DNA of 49,950 bases, taken from CAZXNF01 sp050741255. GTDB lineage: Bacteria > Pseudomonadota > Gammaproteobacteria > Burkholderiales > SG8-41. The notes under the pieces are model-generated. The model was not told where the DNA came from, ran no database searches, and worked only from the letters and a program-made list of their open reading frames with translations. Position 1 is the stretch's first letter; each line of letters starts with the position of its first letter. The translations under genes were made by a program, and so were the position numbers. Where the stretch lies: NCBI GenBank assembly GCA_050741255.1, contig JBOIEQ010000012.1:1-49950 (forward strand), read 5' to 3'. Shown here piece by piece: positions 8,287 to 15,730 of this stretch.

Positions 8287-9495
8287 TCAGATCACGCCGT
8301 TGGTTCGCATGGTTTCCACTTCCGCGTCCGTATACCCCAGGCCGCGGAGAATCTCGTCGGTGTGCTGCCCGGCGTCGGGGGTCGGGCTGCGAATACCCTT
8401 GGCCACGCCCTCCATATTGAGGGGCGAAGCGACGAGTTTGAAGCTGCCGCGCCTGGTGCTGGCCACCGCACTGGCAATGCCCAGGTGCTGCACCTGCGGA
8501 TCCGCGAACACCTGGTCGATCGAATAGATCGGGCCGCAGGGCACCCCGGCTTCCTCAAACAGTTCGACCCAGTGCGCCGCGGGTTTTCCACGCGTGATCT
8601 CCGCGATCGCGGCGTTGATCGCCTTGCGGTCGCCGCTGCGCTTCTTGCGGTCGCTCCATTCCGGCTTCGCAATCCATTCGGGTTTGCCGATCGCCTCGCA
8701 AAAGCGCGCCCATACGCGTTCGGACGCCGCGGCGATGTTGATGTGCCCGTCGCTCGTCGGAAACACCCCGGTCGGAATGCCGGTGGGATGATCGTTGCCC
8801 GCCTGCCGCGCCACCTCGCCGTCCATCAGCCAGCGCGCCGCCTGGAAATCGAGCATGAAGACCTGCGATTCGAGCAGGCTCGTATGCACCCAGCGGCCGA
8901 CGCCCGTCCGGGTGCGGTCGAACAGCGCCATCATGATGGCCAGCGCCAGCAGGTTGCCGGCGGTCAGGTCCGCGATCGGAATGCCGACGCGCACCGGTCC
9001 CTGGCCGGGCAGTCCGGTCACGGACATGAGACCGCCCATCCCCTGCACGATCTGGTCGACGCCGGCGCGCTTGCCGTAGGGTCCGGTCTGGCCGAAGCCG
9101 CTGATGCTGCCGTACACGATGCGCGGATTGACCTTGCGCACGTCCTCGTAGGCAACGCCCAGCCGGTGCTTCACGCTTGCGCGCATGTTCTCCACGATCA
9201 CATCGGCACCCGCCGCGAGCTTCATGAAAGCCGCGCGGCCCTCGTCCGTCTTCAGGTTGAGGTGCATCGTGCGCTTGTTGCGGTGCAGGTTCTGGAAATC
9301 GAAACCCTCGCGCCGGCCGGTGACGTCCTCGCCCGCGGACGCCGGCGGCTCGATGCGGATGATGTCCGCGCCCCAGTCGCCGAGATGCCGCACGCAGGTG
9401 GGGCCAGCCCGCGCCAGCGTCAGGTCGAGTACGGTGAGACCGGACAGCGGCAATGCGGACGGCGGTGTGGCGGTGGAAGCGGTGGCGAGGGTCAT
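8287..9495 (-). CDS. CaiB/BaiF-family (type III) CoA-transferase
   Basis: A 402-aa type III CoA-transferase. It opens with LSGLTVLDLTLARAGPTCVRHLGDWGADIIRIEPP, shown here as two parts: the LDLTLARAGP strand and the GADIIRIEPP CoA-binding segment. It has the HRNKRTMHLNL loop and the catalytic Asp in KRAGVDQIVQ (about residue 145). Length matches formyl-CoA and succinyl-CoA transferases of the family. It moves CoA between carboxylic acids in the cytoplasm, activating the pathway acid. It is followed at 19 bp by the crotonase gene and preceded at 64 bp by an MFS gene, all on the minus strand, so it is probably the first catalytic step of this catabolic operon. Confidence 0.92.
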   Translation of the reverse strand: MTLATASTATPPSALPLSGLTVLDLTLARAGPTCVRHLGDWGADIIRIEPPASAGEDVTGRREGFDFQNLHRNKRTMHLNLKTDEGRAAFMKLAAGADVIVENMRASVKHRLGVAYEDVRKVNPRIVYGSISGFGQTGPYGKRAGVDQIVQGMGGLMSVTGLPGQGPVRVGIPIADLTAGNLLALAIMMALFDRTRTGVGRWVHTSLLESQVFMLDFQAARWLMDGEVARQAGNDHPTGIPTGVFPTSDGHINIAAASERVWARFCEAIGKPEWIAKPEWSDRKKRSGDRKAINAAIAEITRGKPAAHWVELFEEAGVPCGPIYSIDQVFADPQVQHLGIASAVASTRRGSFKLVASPLNMEGVAKGIRSPTPDAGQHTDEILRGLGYTDAEVETMRTNGVI

Positions 9496-9559
9496 GGTCG
9501 GTTAACGATAGGGACGGCAGCGGGAAGGCGGGCCGGGAAGTTTACCTTGCAGCCGGCGC

Positions 9560-10819
9560 TCACCCGCGATTCACCGGGGCATCCCGCCGCCACAGGTGCG
9601 CACGCCAGCGCAGGGCGATCAGCAAGGTGAACGCGAGCCCCACGAGGCAATACGCGATCGCCGTCACCGGGTAGCCGAAGCGCCCGATCAGCGGACCCGA
9701 CACCAGCAGGCCGATCGGCAGGCCGTAGATCGCCAGCATCCGGATGCCCATGACGCGGCCGCGGAACTGCGGTGCCGAATGGCGCAGCAGCAGCGTCGCC
9801 ATCGTCACCTGGCCCACGCTTTGCACGAAGCCCGTGAGCATGAGCACCGGGATGCCCGCGGCCGGATGGGTTAAATGGGAGTACACCAGCAGCAGCCCGT
9901 ACCAGCACACACAGGCCGTGAGCATGAGGCGGCCCTGGCGGGCTGCGGAGCCCAGCCGGCTCGCGACGATCGAACCGAGCAGCGCACCGAACGCCGTACT
10001 CGCGACCATATAGCCCAACCCGGTCTGGTCGGTGTGATAGATCTCCCGCGCCACATACGGTTGCAGGCCGTTCAACAGCGGAAACGCCGTCAGGTTAAGC
10101 AGAAATGCCAGCCCCATGGACGCCAGCAGCAGCGGCGTACGCCGCACATAGGCGAGCCCTTCACGCAGGTCACGCCACGAAGACGGCGCGGGAACGTCGC
10201 CGATCGCGGCCGCCGGATGCGCGGCCCGGGTGTGGCTGACCTGACGCGTCAGCAGAACGCTGGTGACATAGAGCAACACGATCACTACGTAGGTCGGTCC
10301 CATGCCGAGCGTGGCGAACAGGCCGGCCCCTGCCAATGCGCCCGCGATGCGCGCGGAATCGCCTGTCGTGCGCGAGATGCCCATGCCGCCCATCAGCAAC
10401 CCCGGCGGCATGGTTTCGGCGACCAGCGCGTGGCGCATGGCGAGATCCGACGGCCGCACCAGGCCGAACAGCGCGACCACGACGAACACCGCCACCGGCG
10501 TCAGCAGCCCGGCGAACGCCAGCGCCATCAGGATGGCGGCAAGCGTCGCGTAGAACGCCCGCATGATGCAGAGGAGGTTGCGGTGGCCGATGCGGTCGCC
10601 GGCCACGCCGAACATCGGGGAGACCAGCGTACCCATGAACTGCAGCGCGCCGAACAGCGTCAGCATCTGCACCGAACCGGTCTCGACCAGGATGTACCAG
10701 CCGAGAACCAGTGTCTCCATCTCGAAGGCCCACGAGGTAGCCAGGTCGGCGGGCCACTGGAAACGGAAACTGCGGACGTGGAATGGCGCGAGCGCGGAAA
10801 ACTGCGGCGGCGCGCTCAT
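9560..10819 (-). CDS. MFS transporter (EntS/MFS_3-type)
   Basis: A 419-aa integral membrane protein with about 12 hydrophobic segments and the MFS loop motif GDRIGHRNLL after the second segment. It resembles the enterobactin-exporter-like MFS_3 group by its N-terminus (FRFQWPADLATSWAFEMETLVLGW, given here as FRFQWPADLA and FEMETLVLGW). The start at 10819 (MSAPPQFSAL) is chosen; the frame stays open further upstream, but that part is low-complexity Ser/Arg and unlike a transporter. No good ribosome site is seen at this ATG. It is upstream of the CoA-transferase gene by 64 bp and may be co-transcribed with it. The direction of transport is unknown. Confidence 0.85.
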   Translation of the reverse strand: MSAPPQFSALAPFHVRSFRFQWPADLATSWAFEMETLVLGWYILVETGSVQMLTLFGALQFMGTLVSPMFGVAGDRIGHRNLLCIMRAFYATLAAILMALAFAGLLTPVAVFVVVALFGLVRPSDLAMRHALVAETMPPGLLMGGMGISRTTGDSARIAGALAGAGLFATLGMGPTYVVIVLLYVTSVLLTRQVSHTRAAHPAAAIGDVPAPSSWRDLREGLAYVRRTPLLLASMGLAFLLNLTAFPLLNGLQPYVAREIYHTDQTGLGYMVASTAFGALLGSIVASRLGSAARQGRLMLTACVCWYGLLLVYSHLTHPAAGIPVLMLTGFVQSVGQVTMATLLLRHSAPQFRGRVMGIRMLAIYGLPIGLLVSGPLIGRFGYPVTAIAYCLVGLAFTLLIALRWRAHLWRRDAPVNRG

Positions 10820-10871
10820 GCTGCCGCGCCACGGGAACCCCTGCGCAGGGACCGCGTGGTCACACCTGCCT

Positions 10872-10898
10872 GATGAACGATTGGAACGACTGGAACGA
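10872..10898. repeat. Short 9-bp tandem repeat
   Basis: Three imperfect copies of a 9-base unit (core TGGAACGAC) stand upstream of the MFS gene. They lie in the minus-strand leader of that gene. The stretch from 10820 to 11103 contains no gene I can support besides this repeat and the hairpin at 11065. Confidence 0.5.
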
Positions 10899-11064
10899 CT
10901 GCACCCGTCGTCCGCGGCCGGCATCCGCGGTACGGGCATCGCCGACGGACGCCGACGGCGGCCGCACGGCGGCCCCCGCCAACCCCGTCTCGATGGATCC
11001 GATCACGACGCCTCCCCCTTGAACCGCGGTGCGGGATTTGGACCCCGTCAGCCGCTGTCGCCGT

Positions 11065-11085
11065 CGGGGCGGCAATGCCGCCCCG
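11065..11085 (-). terminator. Hairpin downstream of the small 66-aa gene
   Basis: A perfect 9-bp stem (CGGGGCGGC / GCCGCCCCG) with a 3-base loop lies about 19 bases after the stop of the minus-strand gene at 11104. No T-run follows on the minus strand, so it may be a weak or rho-assisted terminator. Confidence 0.4.
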
Positions 11086-11103
11086 CCCTGCCCGTTTCGC
11101 GCG

Positions 11104-11304
11104 CTACTTGCGGCGCGGCGCGGACGAGACCCGCCGTGCGTGCGAGGCCTGAAAGACGTAACCCTTGTCCTTCGCATCGACCAGGCACGCCTCGTAGTTC
11201 ACGTAATCCTGGGCGGATTCGTAGATGACTTCCTTGCTGGCGGAAATCTGCTGCCATTTCCAGCGCTGGCTGTCGTCCGAGTAAAAACGCCAAATGAGGT
11301 TCAT
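11104..11304 (-). CDS. Small hypothetical protein (66 aa)
   Basis: I do not recognise the family. The product begins MNLIWRFYSDDSQRWKWQQI, is rich in Trp and Tyr, contains one Cys (NYEACLVDAKDKGYV) and ends in a basic tail. It has no signal peptide or membrane segment. A clear AAGGAAG ribosome site precedes the ATG, and it starts 34 bp downstream of the cold-shock gene on the same strand, so the two are probably co-transcribed. The W-x-W start, the EA(C)xxDA helix and the closing G-Y-V resemble the layout of the small proteins at 35746 and 36449, but that likeness is weak. A stress-related role is a guess from the neighbour. Confidence 0.65.
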   Translation of the reverse strand: MNLIWRFYSDDSQRWKWQQISASKEVIYESAQDYVNYEACLVDAKDKGYVFQASHARRVSSAPRRK

Positions 11305-11338
11305 GCGAGTCTTCCTTGTTTCATTCCGCCGGCGGCGT

Positions 11339-11542
11339 TCAGACCGATTTCAGGTTTTCCGCCGAGGCCTTGCCGTTGGCGCCCTTGACCAGTTCGTATT
11401 GCACTTTCTGGCCGTCCGTCAGGGTGATCCCGGCCTTGTCCACCGCCGAGATGTGCACGAACACGTCTTTCGAGCCGTCGTCCGGCGCGATGAAGCCGAA
11501 ACCCTTGCCCGCGTTGAACCATTTCACTGTGCCGTTGGCCAT
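11339..11542 (-). CDS. Cold-shock domain protein (CspA family)
   Basis: A 67-aa single cold-shock domain. The RNA-binding motifs are intact: NAGKGFGFIAP (RNP1) and KDVFVHISAV (RNP2). The protein begins MANGTVKWFN as in the family; an ATG-like start 11 codons upstream is rejected because AGGAGA sits properly before the ATG at 11542. CspA-type proteins bind single-stranded nucleic acid and melt RNA structure in the cytoplasm. The 130-bp leader region between it and the MFS gene upstream could hold a cold-responsive 5' UTR, which I cannot prove. It is followed by the 66-aa gene. Confidence 0.95.
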   Translation of the reverse strand: MANGTVKWFNAGKGFGFIAPDDGSKDVFVHISAVDKAGITLTDGQKVQYELVKGANGKASAENLKSV

Positions 11543-11625
11543 GTCTGTCTCCTGAATAGTGGTTGTCGATGCCACTCCGGATAGACTGGCAGGGCAGCGA
11601 GTTTACTCTCAATCGGCGCGCTTCA

Positions 11626-11652
11626 CCGGCCGCCCGCGACATTCGCGGCCGG
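11626..11652 (-). terminator. Hairpin after the MFS gene (11672-12826)
   Basis: An 8-bp perfect inverted repeat (CCGGCCGC / GCGGCCGG) with an 11-base loop begins about 20 bases after the minus-strand MFS stop and before the cold-shock gene. It lacks a T-run, so termination is only suggested. Confidence 0.35.
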
Positions 11653-11671
11653 CGGACACCCGCGCCGCCCG

Positions 11672-12826
11672 TCACGGCATGCGCCCGCCCTGCTTGCCGC
11701 CGCCGGCGCTGGCACGGCTCAAAAGCCCGCCCGCGCCCATCATTGCCGCGCTCGTGAAAAACACCGGCATGATGCCGAACGCCGAGCCGATGCCGCCGAA
11801 CACGAACGGCCCCGCGAGGCGCGCCACGTTGTTCGCGGTCAGCCGCAGCCCCAGCGCCTCGCCCGTGCGCCCGTGCGTGGAATGGCTGAACATCAGCGTG
11901 GTGATGAGCGGCTGGCTGCAGCCGGTGCCGAAGCCGAAGATGAAGGCAACCACGGCCAGCGCGACCGCACTCTGGAAGAACGGAATCAGCACGAAGCCGA
12001 AGGCCCCGATGTAGAACGAGTACGCGAGCAGCCGCGCGCCGCCGTAGCGCACGATCAGGCGCGACAGCACGAAGCGCGCGACGAAACACGCCACCGCGAA
12101 GGACGCCAGCACGCCGCCGATGGCGGATGCCGAGTAGCCGAGCCCGTAGCCGTAGATCGGGATGTAGAACTGGAACAGGTCCGTCCCAAGCTGCGCGAAA
12201 CTGCTGGTGGTCAGCAGCGGCACCACGCCCGGATCGCGCAGCGACTTGAGGATGCTCGTGCCCGGCCCGATGTGGCGGTTGCCGCCCGGCAGCGACGACC
12301 CCCAGCGCCACAGTATCGCGCCCACCACCAGCGTCATTCCCGCCACCACGAGGCAAGCCAGTGCGTTGCCCCAGCCGTCGATCGAGAAACCGGCGATCAG
12401 CGGTGCGAGAAAGGTTGCCACGGCGCCGGTCATGCTGAAGTTGCTGAAGTTCTGAGCGCGATGCTCCGGCGCGCTCAGCAAGCCGACCAGGTTCTGCAGG
12501 ATGCCGAGAAACAGCGCGAACGACAGGCCGGAGAGCGCGGACGCGAGATAGAGCACCGGCATCGTGCCGGCAAAATACGGGAGCACCGCGCCGACGGTGC
12601 CGAAGAAGACGCTCAACCAAAGCGGCCAGCGCGGCCCGGCGCGGTCGGTGAAGGCGCCGATCGCCCACGACAGCAGCAAAGGACCGACGAAGAACACGCT
12701 GGTGAGCACGCCGATCTCGAACGGCTGCGCGCCGAGCGACAAGGCGTACAGCGGGAACACGACGCGGGCCGCGTTCGAGGCGGTGAAGCCGATCACGGCA
12801 ACGACGAAGGTCAGGAGGAGCGCCAT
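11672..12826 (-). CDS. MFS transporter
   Basis: A 384-aa major facilitator protein with about 12 hydrophobic helices. It starts MALLLTFVVAVIGFTASNA and carries the MFS signature-like loop GAFTDRAGPRWP between helices 2 and 3. The second half has FIFGFGTGCSQPLI and the GRTGEALGLRLT loop. It lies in the inner membrane; substrate and direction are unknown. The ATG has a strong AGGAGGAG site directly upstream. It is divergent from the Lys-rich repeat gene (13008) and upstream of the cold-shock gene with a hairpin between, so it is probably its own transcription unit. Confidence 0.88.
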   Translation of the reverse strand: MALLLTFVVAVIGFTASNAARVVFPLYALSLGAQPFEIGVLTSVFFVGPLLLSWAIGAFTDRAGPRWPLWLSVFFGTVGAVLPYFAGTMPVLYLASALSGLSFALFLGILQNLVGLLSAPEHRAQNFSNFSMTGAVATFLAPLIAGFSIDGWGNALACLVVAGMTLVVGAILWRWGSSLPGGNRHIGPGTSILKSLRDPGVVPLLTTSSFAQLGTDLFQFYIPIYGYGLGYSASAIGGVLASFAVACFVARFVLSRLIVRYGGARLLAYSFYIGAFGFVLIPFFQSAVALAVVAFIFGFGTGCSQPLITTLMFSHSTHGRTGEALGLRLTANNVARLAGPFVFGGIGSAFGIMPVFFTSAAMMGAGGLLSRASAGGGKQGGRMP

Positions 12827-12941
12827 CCACGCTTACTTAACCGACTCGCGGCGCGGTGGCAACTGGCGCCGCGGACCCGCCACCCGCCGTTTCCCCGGTG
12901 GCGTGAGTACCCGCAACCGCAGCATGGGCTTCATGCCATTG

Positions 12942-12950
12942 TGCTAGGAT
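12942..12950 (+). promoter_or_regulatory. Predicted extended -10 promoter of the Lys-rich repeat gene
   Basis: TGCTAGGAT is an extended -10 element; the start would be near 12957, giving a leader of about 50 bases. The leader contains a 6-bp hairpin (TGCACC / GGTGCA, 12963-12980) and the ribosome site AGGAGG before the ATG at 13008. Confidence 0.4.
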
Positions 12951-13007
12951 GCGCGCCCGCGTTGCACCTTCACTGGTGCATACGCCCATACCAGGAGGCA
13001 GGTCAAA

Positions 13008-13505
13008 ATGAACGCAACGCACAAGGTTTTCTTATCCCTCATCGCCGCAGGCTTCGCTTTCACCGCCAGCGCGCAATCGCCGGCAGTCAAGGAAGACAAG
13101 GCGCAAATGAAGGCCGACCAGTCCGCGGTCGCCCGTGAAAAAGGGCAGATGAAGGCCGACCAGAAGACGCTGAAAGCCGACAGCAAGGAAGGCAAGATGG
13201 CCGCCGAGTCGAAGGACGCGGAAAAAGTCTACAAGGACAAGCAGGCGATCAAGGGCGAGAAGAAAGACATCGCCGGCGACAAGGCGGGTTCGGCGCAAAT
13301 GAAGTCTGACAAAGCCGCGCTGAAACGCGAACAGGCGCAGATGAAAGCCGACCAGAAGACGCAGAAAGCCGACACCAAGTCCGGCAAGATGGCCGCCGAG
13401 TCGAAGGACGCGGAAAAAGTCTACAAGGACAAGCAAGCCGTCAAAGGCCAGGAAAAGGCCGTGGCGACCGACAAGAAAGACCTGAAAGCCGCCGAGAAGA
13501 AGTAA
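13008..13505 (+). CDS. Secreted Lys/Ala/Asp-rich repeat protein
   Basis: A 165-aa protein with a signal peptide (residues 1-23, cut after TASAQ). The mature part is almost entirely Lys, Ala, Asp, Glu, Gln and Ser. It consists of two copies of an approximately 64-residue unit (KGQMKADQKTLKAD... and QAQMKADQKTQKAD...), each containing GKMAAESKDAEKVYKDKQA. It should be a highly charged, largely helical or coiled-coil periplasmic protein. I do not recognise a named family; histone-like and desiccation/stress-type periplasmic proteins have similar composition. The ribosome site AGGAGG is strong and a rho-independent terminator follows at 13533. It is monocistronic. Confidence 0.85.
   Translation: MNATHKVFLSLIAAGFAFTASAQSPAVKEDKAQMKADQSAVAREKGQMKADQKTLKADSKEGKMAAESKDAEKVYKDKQAIKGEKKDIAGDKAGSAQMKSDKAALKREQAQMKADQKTQKADTKSGKMAAESKDAEKVYKDKQAVKGQEKAVATDKKDLKAAEKK
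13191..13243 (+). repeat. 53-bp exact direct repeat, copy 1 (within the Lys-rich gene)
   Basis: This segment is base-for-base identical to 13383-13435, 192 bp (64 codons) downstream in the same frame. It encodes GKMAAESKDAEKVYKDKQ. Confidence 0.9.
13383..13435 (+). repeat. 53-bp exact direct repeat, copy 2
   Basis: Second copy of the 53-bp repeat. Flanking codons differ between the copies, so only this core has stayed identical, including at silent positions. Confidence 0.9.
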
Positions 13506-13532
13506 GCCTCACCGGCTTTAGCAGCATCCAGA

Positions 13533-13558
13533 CAAACCCCGCTCCGGCGGGGTTTGTT
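13533..13558 (+). terminator. Rho-independent terminator of the Lys-rich repeat gene
   Basis: A 10-bp stem (CAAACCCCGC / GCGGGGTTTG) with a TCCG loop stands 28 bases after the stop and runs into TT-rich sequence. It could also serve the convergent dehydrogenase gene at 13569 from the other strand. Confidence 0.8.
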
Positions 13559-13568
13559 GTTTCCGGGC

Positions 13569-14546
13569 TCAGGCTTTTTTGAGCGCGTCGGGATTCACCA
13601 CGTTGATCGGCTTGCCGTTCGTGTAGGCGAGGATCTGGTCGAAGATCTCGCTGAACTGCGTCTCGTATGCCCCGCGCGCGACATAACCGATGTGCGGCGT
13701 GCACACCACGTTGTCCATGTTGAGCAGCGGATGCGCGGGATCGCGCATCGGTTCCTCCTCGAATACATCGATCGCCGCCATGCCGGGGCGGCCGGCCTTG
13801 AGCGCCGCCACCAGCGCCCCCGGCGCGATCAGCGGCGCGCGGCTCGTATTCACGATGAGCGCCGTCGGCTTCATCCCGGCGAGGTCGGCCGCCATCACGA
13901 TGCCCCGGGTCGCTTCGATCAGCCGCAGGTGCAGCGAGATCACGTCGCACTCCGCGAAAAACGCATCCTTGCTGGCTGACGGAGCATAGCCGTCCTGGAT
14001 CGCGCGCGCGCGGGACGCCTCTCGTGCCAGCACCCGCACCTCCATGCCGAAAGCCTTTGCATAGCCCGCCACGACCCTGGCGATGCGCCCGTAGCCGTAG
14101 ACGCCGAAGGTTTTGCCCCGCAATTCGGTGCCGATACCGCACTGCCACCGCCCGGCCTTGAGCGAGTTCATCTGCTGCGGAATCTGTCGCATCGCGGCCA
14201 GCGTCAGCGCCCAGGTCAACTCCGCGGTCGCGTAGGAAGGCGTCTGATCGTGCTGGCTGGAGGACAGGATGACGCCGCGCCGCGTGCAGGCGTCCACGTC
14301 GATGTGCGGATAGACACTGCGCTGGCTGATCAGCTTCAGCTTCGGCAGGCGCTCGATCAACGGCCCGCGGATCGCCGTGCGCTCGCGGATCAGGACCAGC
14401 GCCTCGGTATCCTTCAGGCGCTCGGCCAGTGCGTCGACGTCCTGGGTATGATCGTTCCAGATCGAGACGTGGTGGCCCGCGAGCCTGGGAAAGCAGTCGA
14501 GCGTGCGGATGGTGTCGTGATAATCGTCGAGGATGGTGATGTTCAT
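13569..14546 (-). CDS. D-2-hydroxyacid dehydrogenase family protein
   Basis: A 325-aa NAD-dependent dehydrogenase of the D-isomer 2-hydroxyacid family. It has the Rossmann motif FGVYGYGRIARVV, the substrate Arg in IVNTSRAPLI, the catalytic Glu in IDVFEEEPM and the catalytic His in CTPHIGYVARGAYE. Such enzymes reduce 2-oxo acids or oxidise D-2-hydroxy acids (phosphoglycerate, glycerate, lactate types) in the cytoplasm. The TPHIGYV variant is common in Burkholderiales paralogues. It follows the cupin gene (14567-15124) by 20 bp on the same strand, so they are probably one operon. Substrate not assignable. Confidence 0.92.
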   Translation of the reverse strand: MNITILDDYHDTIRTLDCFPRLAGHHVSIWNDHTQDVDALAERLKDTEALVLIRERTAIRGPLIERLPKLKLISQRSVYPHIDVDACTRRGVILSSSQHDQTPSYATAELTWALTLAAMRQIPQQMNSLKAGRWQCGIGTELRGKTFGVYGYGRIARVVAGYAKAFGMEVRVLAREASRARAIQDGYAPSASKDAFFAECDVISLHLRLIEATRGIVMAADLAGMKPTALIVNTSRAPLIAPGALVAALKAGRPGMAAIDVFEEEPMRDPAHPLLNMDNVVCTPHIGYVARGAYETQFSEIFDQILAYTNGKPINVVNPDALKKA

Positions 14547-14566
14547 GGTTTCACTTTGCTTGTTGT

Positions 14567-15124
14567 TTAGGGCGCCGGCGCGCGAGCGGCGGCAGACGCG
14601 GCGCGGGCGAACGTCTCATACACCGTCCAGTCGAGCGGGTGCTCTTTCAGCGTATCGGGATTCCACATGCGGCGGGGCAACTCGAGGATGTCGCCGCCAT
14701 AGACATGAAGGCCGATCGCGGGAACGCTGCCGAGGCACTCCGCGACATGCACGGTATCCGGCCGCATCGGCAACACCGACCCGCGCGTCAGCGTGACTTC
14801 GCCGGCCTTGCGGAGCGTACCGTTCTCGCGCCGGTACAGCGTGTTCTTCTCCTCGCCGGAGAGCAGCAGGATCGTCGCCCAGGTGCCGTGGTCGTGGGGC
14901 GGCGTACGGCGCCCTGCCGGGAAACACACCTTCAGCAACGTCAGGTTGGGCGAGCGGTAGAACACCTGCCGCGCGTTGCCGCCGATGCCCGACACATAAG
15001 CGAGCGCCTGCTCGACCGCGGCCGGATCGGCGGCAAGACCGTCGACTTCCGCGCGCACCGCCTGCATGGGATTGGCGCTGTCGGCGGCCTGCGCGAAACG
15101 CGCGACCAGTTCGTGCACTTTCAT
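14567..15124 (-). CDS. Cupin-fold metal enzyme, cysteine-dioxygenase-like
   Basis: A 185-aa predicted metal-dependent enzyme of the double-stranded beta-helix type. The iron-binding HxH is in PPHDHGTWATI (about residues 84-86) and the third His in DTVHVAECLG. This 3-His pattern, without the conserved Glu of ordinary cupins, is that of cysteine dioxygenase and thiol dioxygenases. The ATG at 15124 is chosen because AGGAGA lies just upstream; the frame remains open further but without family similarity. It is the first gene of a pair with the D-2-hydroxyacid dehydrogenase. A thiol such as 3-mercaptopropionate or cysteine could be the substrate. Confidence 0.85.
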   Translation of the reverse strand: MKVHELVARFAQAADSANPMQAVRAEVDGLAADPAAVEQALAYVSGIGGNARQVFYRSPNLTLLKVCFPAGRRTPPHDHGTWATILLLSGEEKNTLYRRENGTLRKAGEVTLTRGSVLPMRPDTVHVAECLGSVPAIGLHVYGGDILELPRRMWNPDTLKEHPLDWTVYETFARAASAAARAPAP

Positions 15125-15251
15125 GGCTAAGTCTCCTCTTGCCGGCAAGTCCGCATACTGTATCCGCGCCACCGGCACGAACACCAGAGAAACCGTGATT
15201 CCGGCCTGCCCCCACAACACGACGGGGCCGGACCACGCCAGGACCCGCCCT

Positions 15252-15265
15252 TTGACGTGGATCAA
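15252..15265 (+). promoter_or_regulatory. Predicted FNR/ANR (CRP-FNR family) box
   Basis: TTGAC-GTGG-ATCAA matches the FNR consensus TTGAT-N4-ATCAA with one difference. The centre lies about 41 bases before a likely start point near 15300, and a weak -10 (TAAGCT, 15287-15292) is correctly placed. This is the geometry of an FNR class II activated promoter. It would drive the DksA-like and MBL nuclease genes under low oxygen. Confidence 0.6.
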
Positions 15266-15324
15266 GGCGGACGCCGACGGTTGCCCTAAGCTGCTCTGAA
15301 GAACCCTCCGACCGGAGCACGCAC

Positions 15325-15720
15325 ATGACCGCACTGACGAGCCTACAGGCCGCCGGCATACGCACGGCGCTCACCCATCGGCAACAGGTGCTGCGGGACG
15401 AAATCCGCGCGGCGCTGGTGGTCTCCGGCACCGACGAGCACCAGCAACTCGCCGGTGTGGTGCGCGACGCCGGCGACGAATCCGTCGCCAATCTACTGCA
15501 CGACGTTACGCTGCAAAGCGTCCACCGCGATGTCCAGGAACTGCGCGCGCTGGAAGCCGCGCTCGAACGGTTTGCACAGGGCCAGTTCGGTACTTGCACG
15601 GACTGCGGGGGGCCGATCGGCGCCAGGCGACTGGAAGCACTGTCCACGGCGACGCGCTGCATTGCCTGCGAGGAAAGGCACGACAAGACTCACGCGCACG
15701 CAGCAACGCCGAAACTCTGA
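15325..15720 (+). CDS. TraR/DksA-type zinc-finger protein
   Basis: A 131-aa protein with an N-terminal helical hairpin (residues 10-85) and a C-terminal four-Cys zinc finger: Cys91, Cys94, Cys112 and Cys115, spaced C-x2-C-x17-C-x2-C as in DksA. DksA-family proteins enter the RNA polymerase secondary channel and, with ppGpp, change promoter choice. The tip of the coiled coil has no obvious DxxDxA acidic motif, so classical DksA activity is uncertain. It has a GGAG ribosome site and is the first gene behind the predicted FNR box. The nuclease gene begins 10 bp after its stop. Confidence 0.88.
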   Translation: MTALTSLQAAGIRTALTHRQQVLRDEIRAALVVSGTDEHQQLAGVVRDAGDESVANLLHDVTLQSVHRDVQELRALEAALERFAQGQFGTCTDCGGPIGARRLEALSTATRCIACEERHDKTHAHAATPKL

Positions 15721-15730
15721 ACACACTGCG

